Origin: an uncultured Chryseolinea sp.
GTDB lineage: Bacteria > Bacteroidota > Bacteroidia > Cytophagales > Cyclobacteriaceae
Assembly: GCA_946478915.1 (NCBI GenBank)
Contig: CAMLER010000345.1
Span: forward strand, 1 to 5,918
Direction: 5' to 3'
DNA: 5,918 nt
Part shown: one piece after another, positions 5,798-5,918 of the stretch
How positions within the stretch are numbered: position 1 is the stretch's first letter
Layout of the letters: every line of letters starts with the position of its first letter
Translations under genes and position numbers: made by a program
Notes under the pieces: generated by a model
What the model was told of the DNA's origin: nothing
The model's database searches: none
The model's input: the letters and a program-made list of their open reading frames with translations, nothing else

Positions 5798-5918
5798 CTA
5801 AACTTTATAGTTCATTAAATCCTGTCCAATATCTTTTCTATAATACAATCCGTCCCAGTGAACCTGGGCTGCGGTTCGATAAACCTGAGTCCTTGCCTCC
5901 TCCAATGAAATACCTTTT
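5798..5918 (-). CDS. purD: Phosphoribosylamine-glycine ligase (PurD), C-terminal fragment (5' end outside window)
   Basis: The last 39 codons of a minus-strand gene entering from the right and stopping at TAG (5800-5798). GISLEEARTQVYRTAAQVHW followed by DGLYYRKDIGQDLMN matches the C-terminus of GARS, where a '(A)Y..v..I.f.g..yR.DIG' pattern ends the protein. PurD catalyses the ATP-dependent joining of phosphoribosylamine and glycine, the second step of purine synthesis, in the cytoplasm. The ATP-grasp core lies outside the window, so the call rests on this tail alone. It is 3 bases upstream of ricT, indicating a shared transcript. Confidence 0.8.
   Translation of the reverse strand, partial: KGISLEEARTQVYRTAAQVHWDGLYYRKDIGQDLMNYKV

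Noticed and set aside
5435..5818. Plus-strand open frames opposite the start of ricT (also 5550-5801 and 5106-5291)
   Set aside because: Antisense to the conserved ricT gene; no recognisable domain or start signal.

Overview
The window looks like chromosomal DNA from a gliding-type member of the Bacteroidota, probably close to the Cytophagales. The signs are a GldH lipoprotein, a long PSP1/RicT protein with the Cys-rich N-terminus typical of this phylum, an O/P-type porin, A-rich start regions, and a promoter that fits the Bacteroidota -33/-7 consensus (TTTG, 19 bases, TAnnTTTG-like). The lineage is inferred from protein character only; there is no rRNA here.

Layout. Plus strand, left to centre: the 3' end of clpB (1-425); a GC-rich intrinsic terminator (499-528); an O/P-family outer-membrane porin (575-1768); a regulatory region with a promoter flanked by two copies of one 16-base palindrome (1797-1869); a BlaI/MecI-type repressor (1885-2256); and, overlapping it by 4 bases, a BlaR1-like M56 membrane metallopeptidase (2253-4166). 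Minus strand, right to centre: the 3' end of purD (5918-5798), a ricT/yaaT-like PSP1 gene (5794-4619) and gldH (4622-4182). These are packed with a 3-base gap and a 4-base overlap, as in one transcript. The two strands meet tail to tail with 15 bases between stop codons.

How the parts work together. blaI and the M56 gene form a classic repressor/sensor-protease pair: the repressor probably binds the two palindromes and shuts off its own operon, and the M56 protease relays an envelope signal that relieves repression. The M56 protein does not carry the penicillin-binding sensor domain of staphylococcal BlaR1/MecR1. After its last membrane helix it has about 295 residues of charged, proline-rich and then coiled-coil sequence rich in Phe, His and Glu, ending in a compact module. 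No beta-lactamase gene is visible. The signal is therefore unlikely to be a covalently bound beta-lactam and is unknown; this is the most interesting part of the window. The purD-ricT-gldH cluster combines purine synthesis, a putative Fe-S RNA-processing/regulatory factor and a gliding/type IX secretion lipoprotein.

Most genes belong to known families. The new-looking content is the regulatory architecture and the sensor domain of the BlaI/M56 pair, and the extra Cys cluster and basic tail of the RicT homologue.
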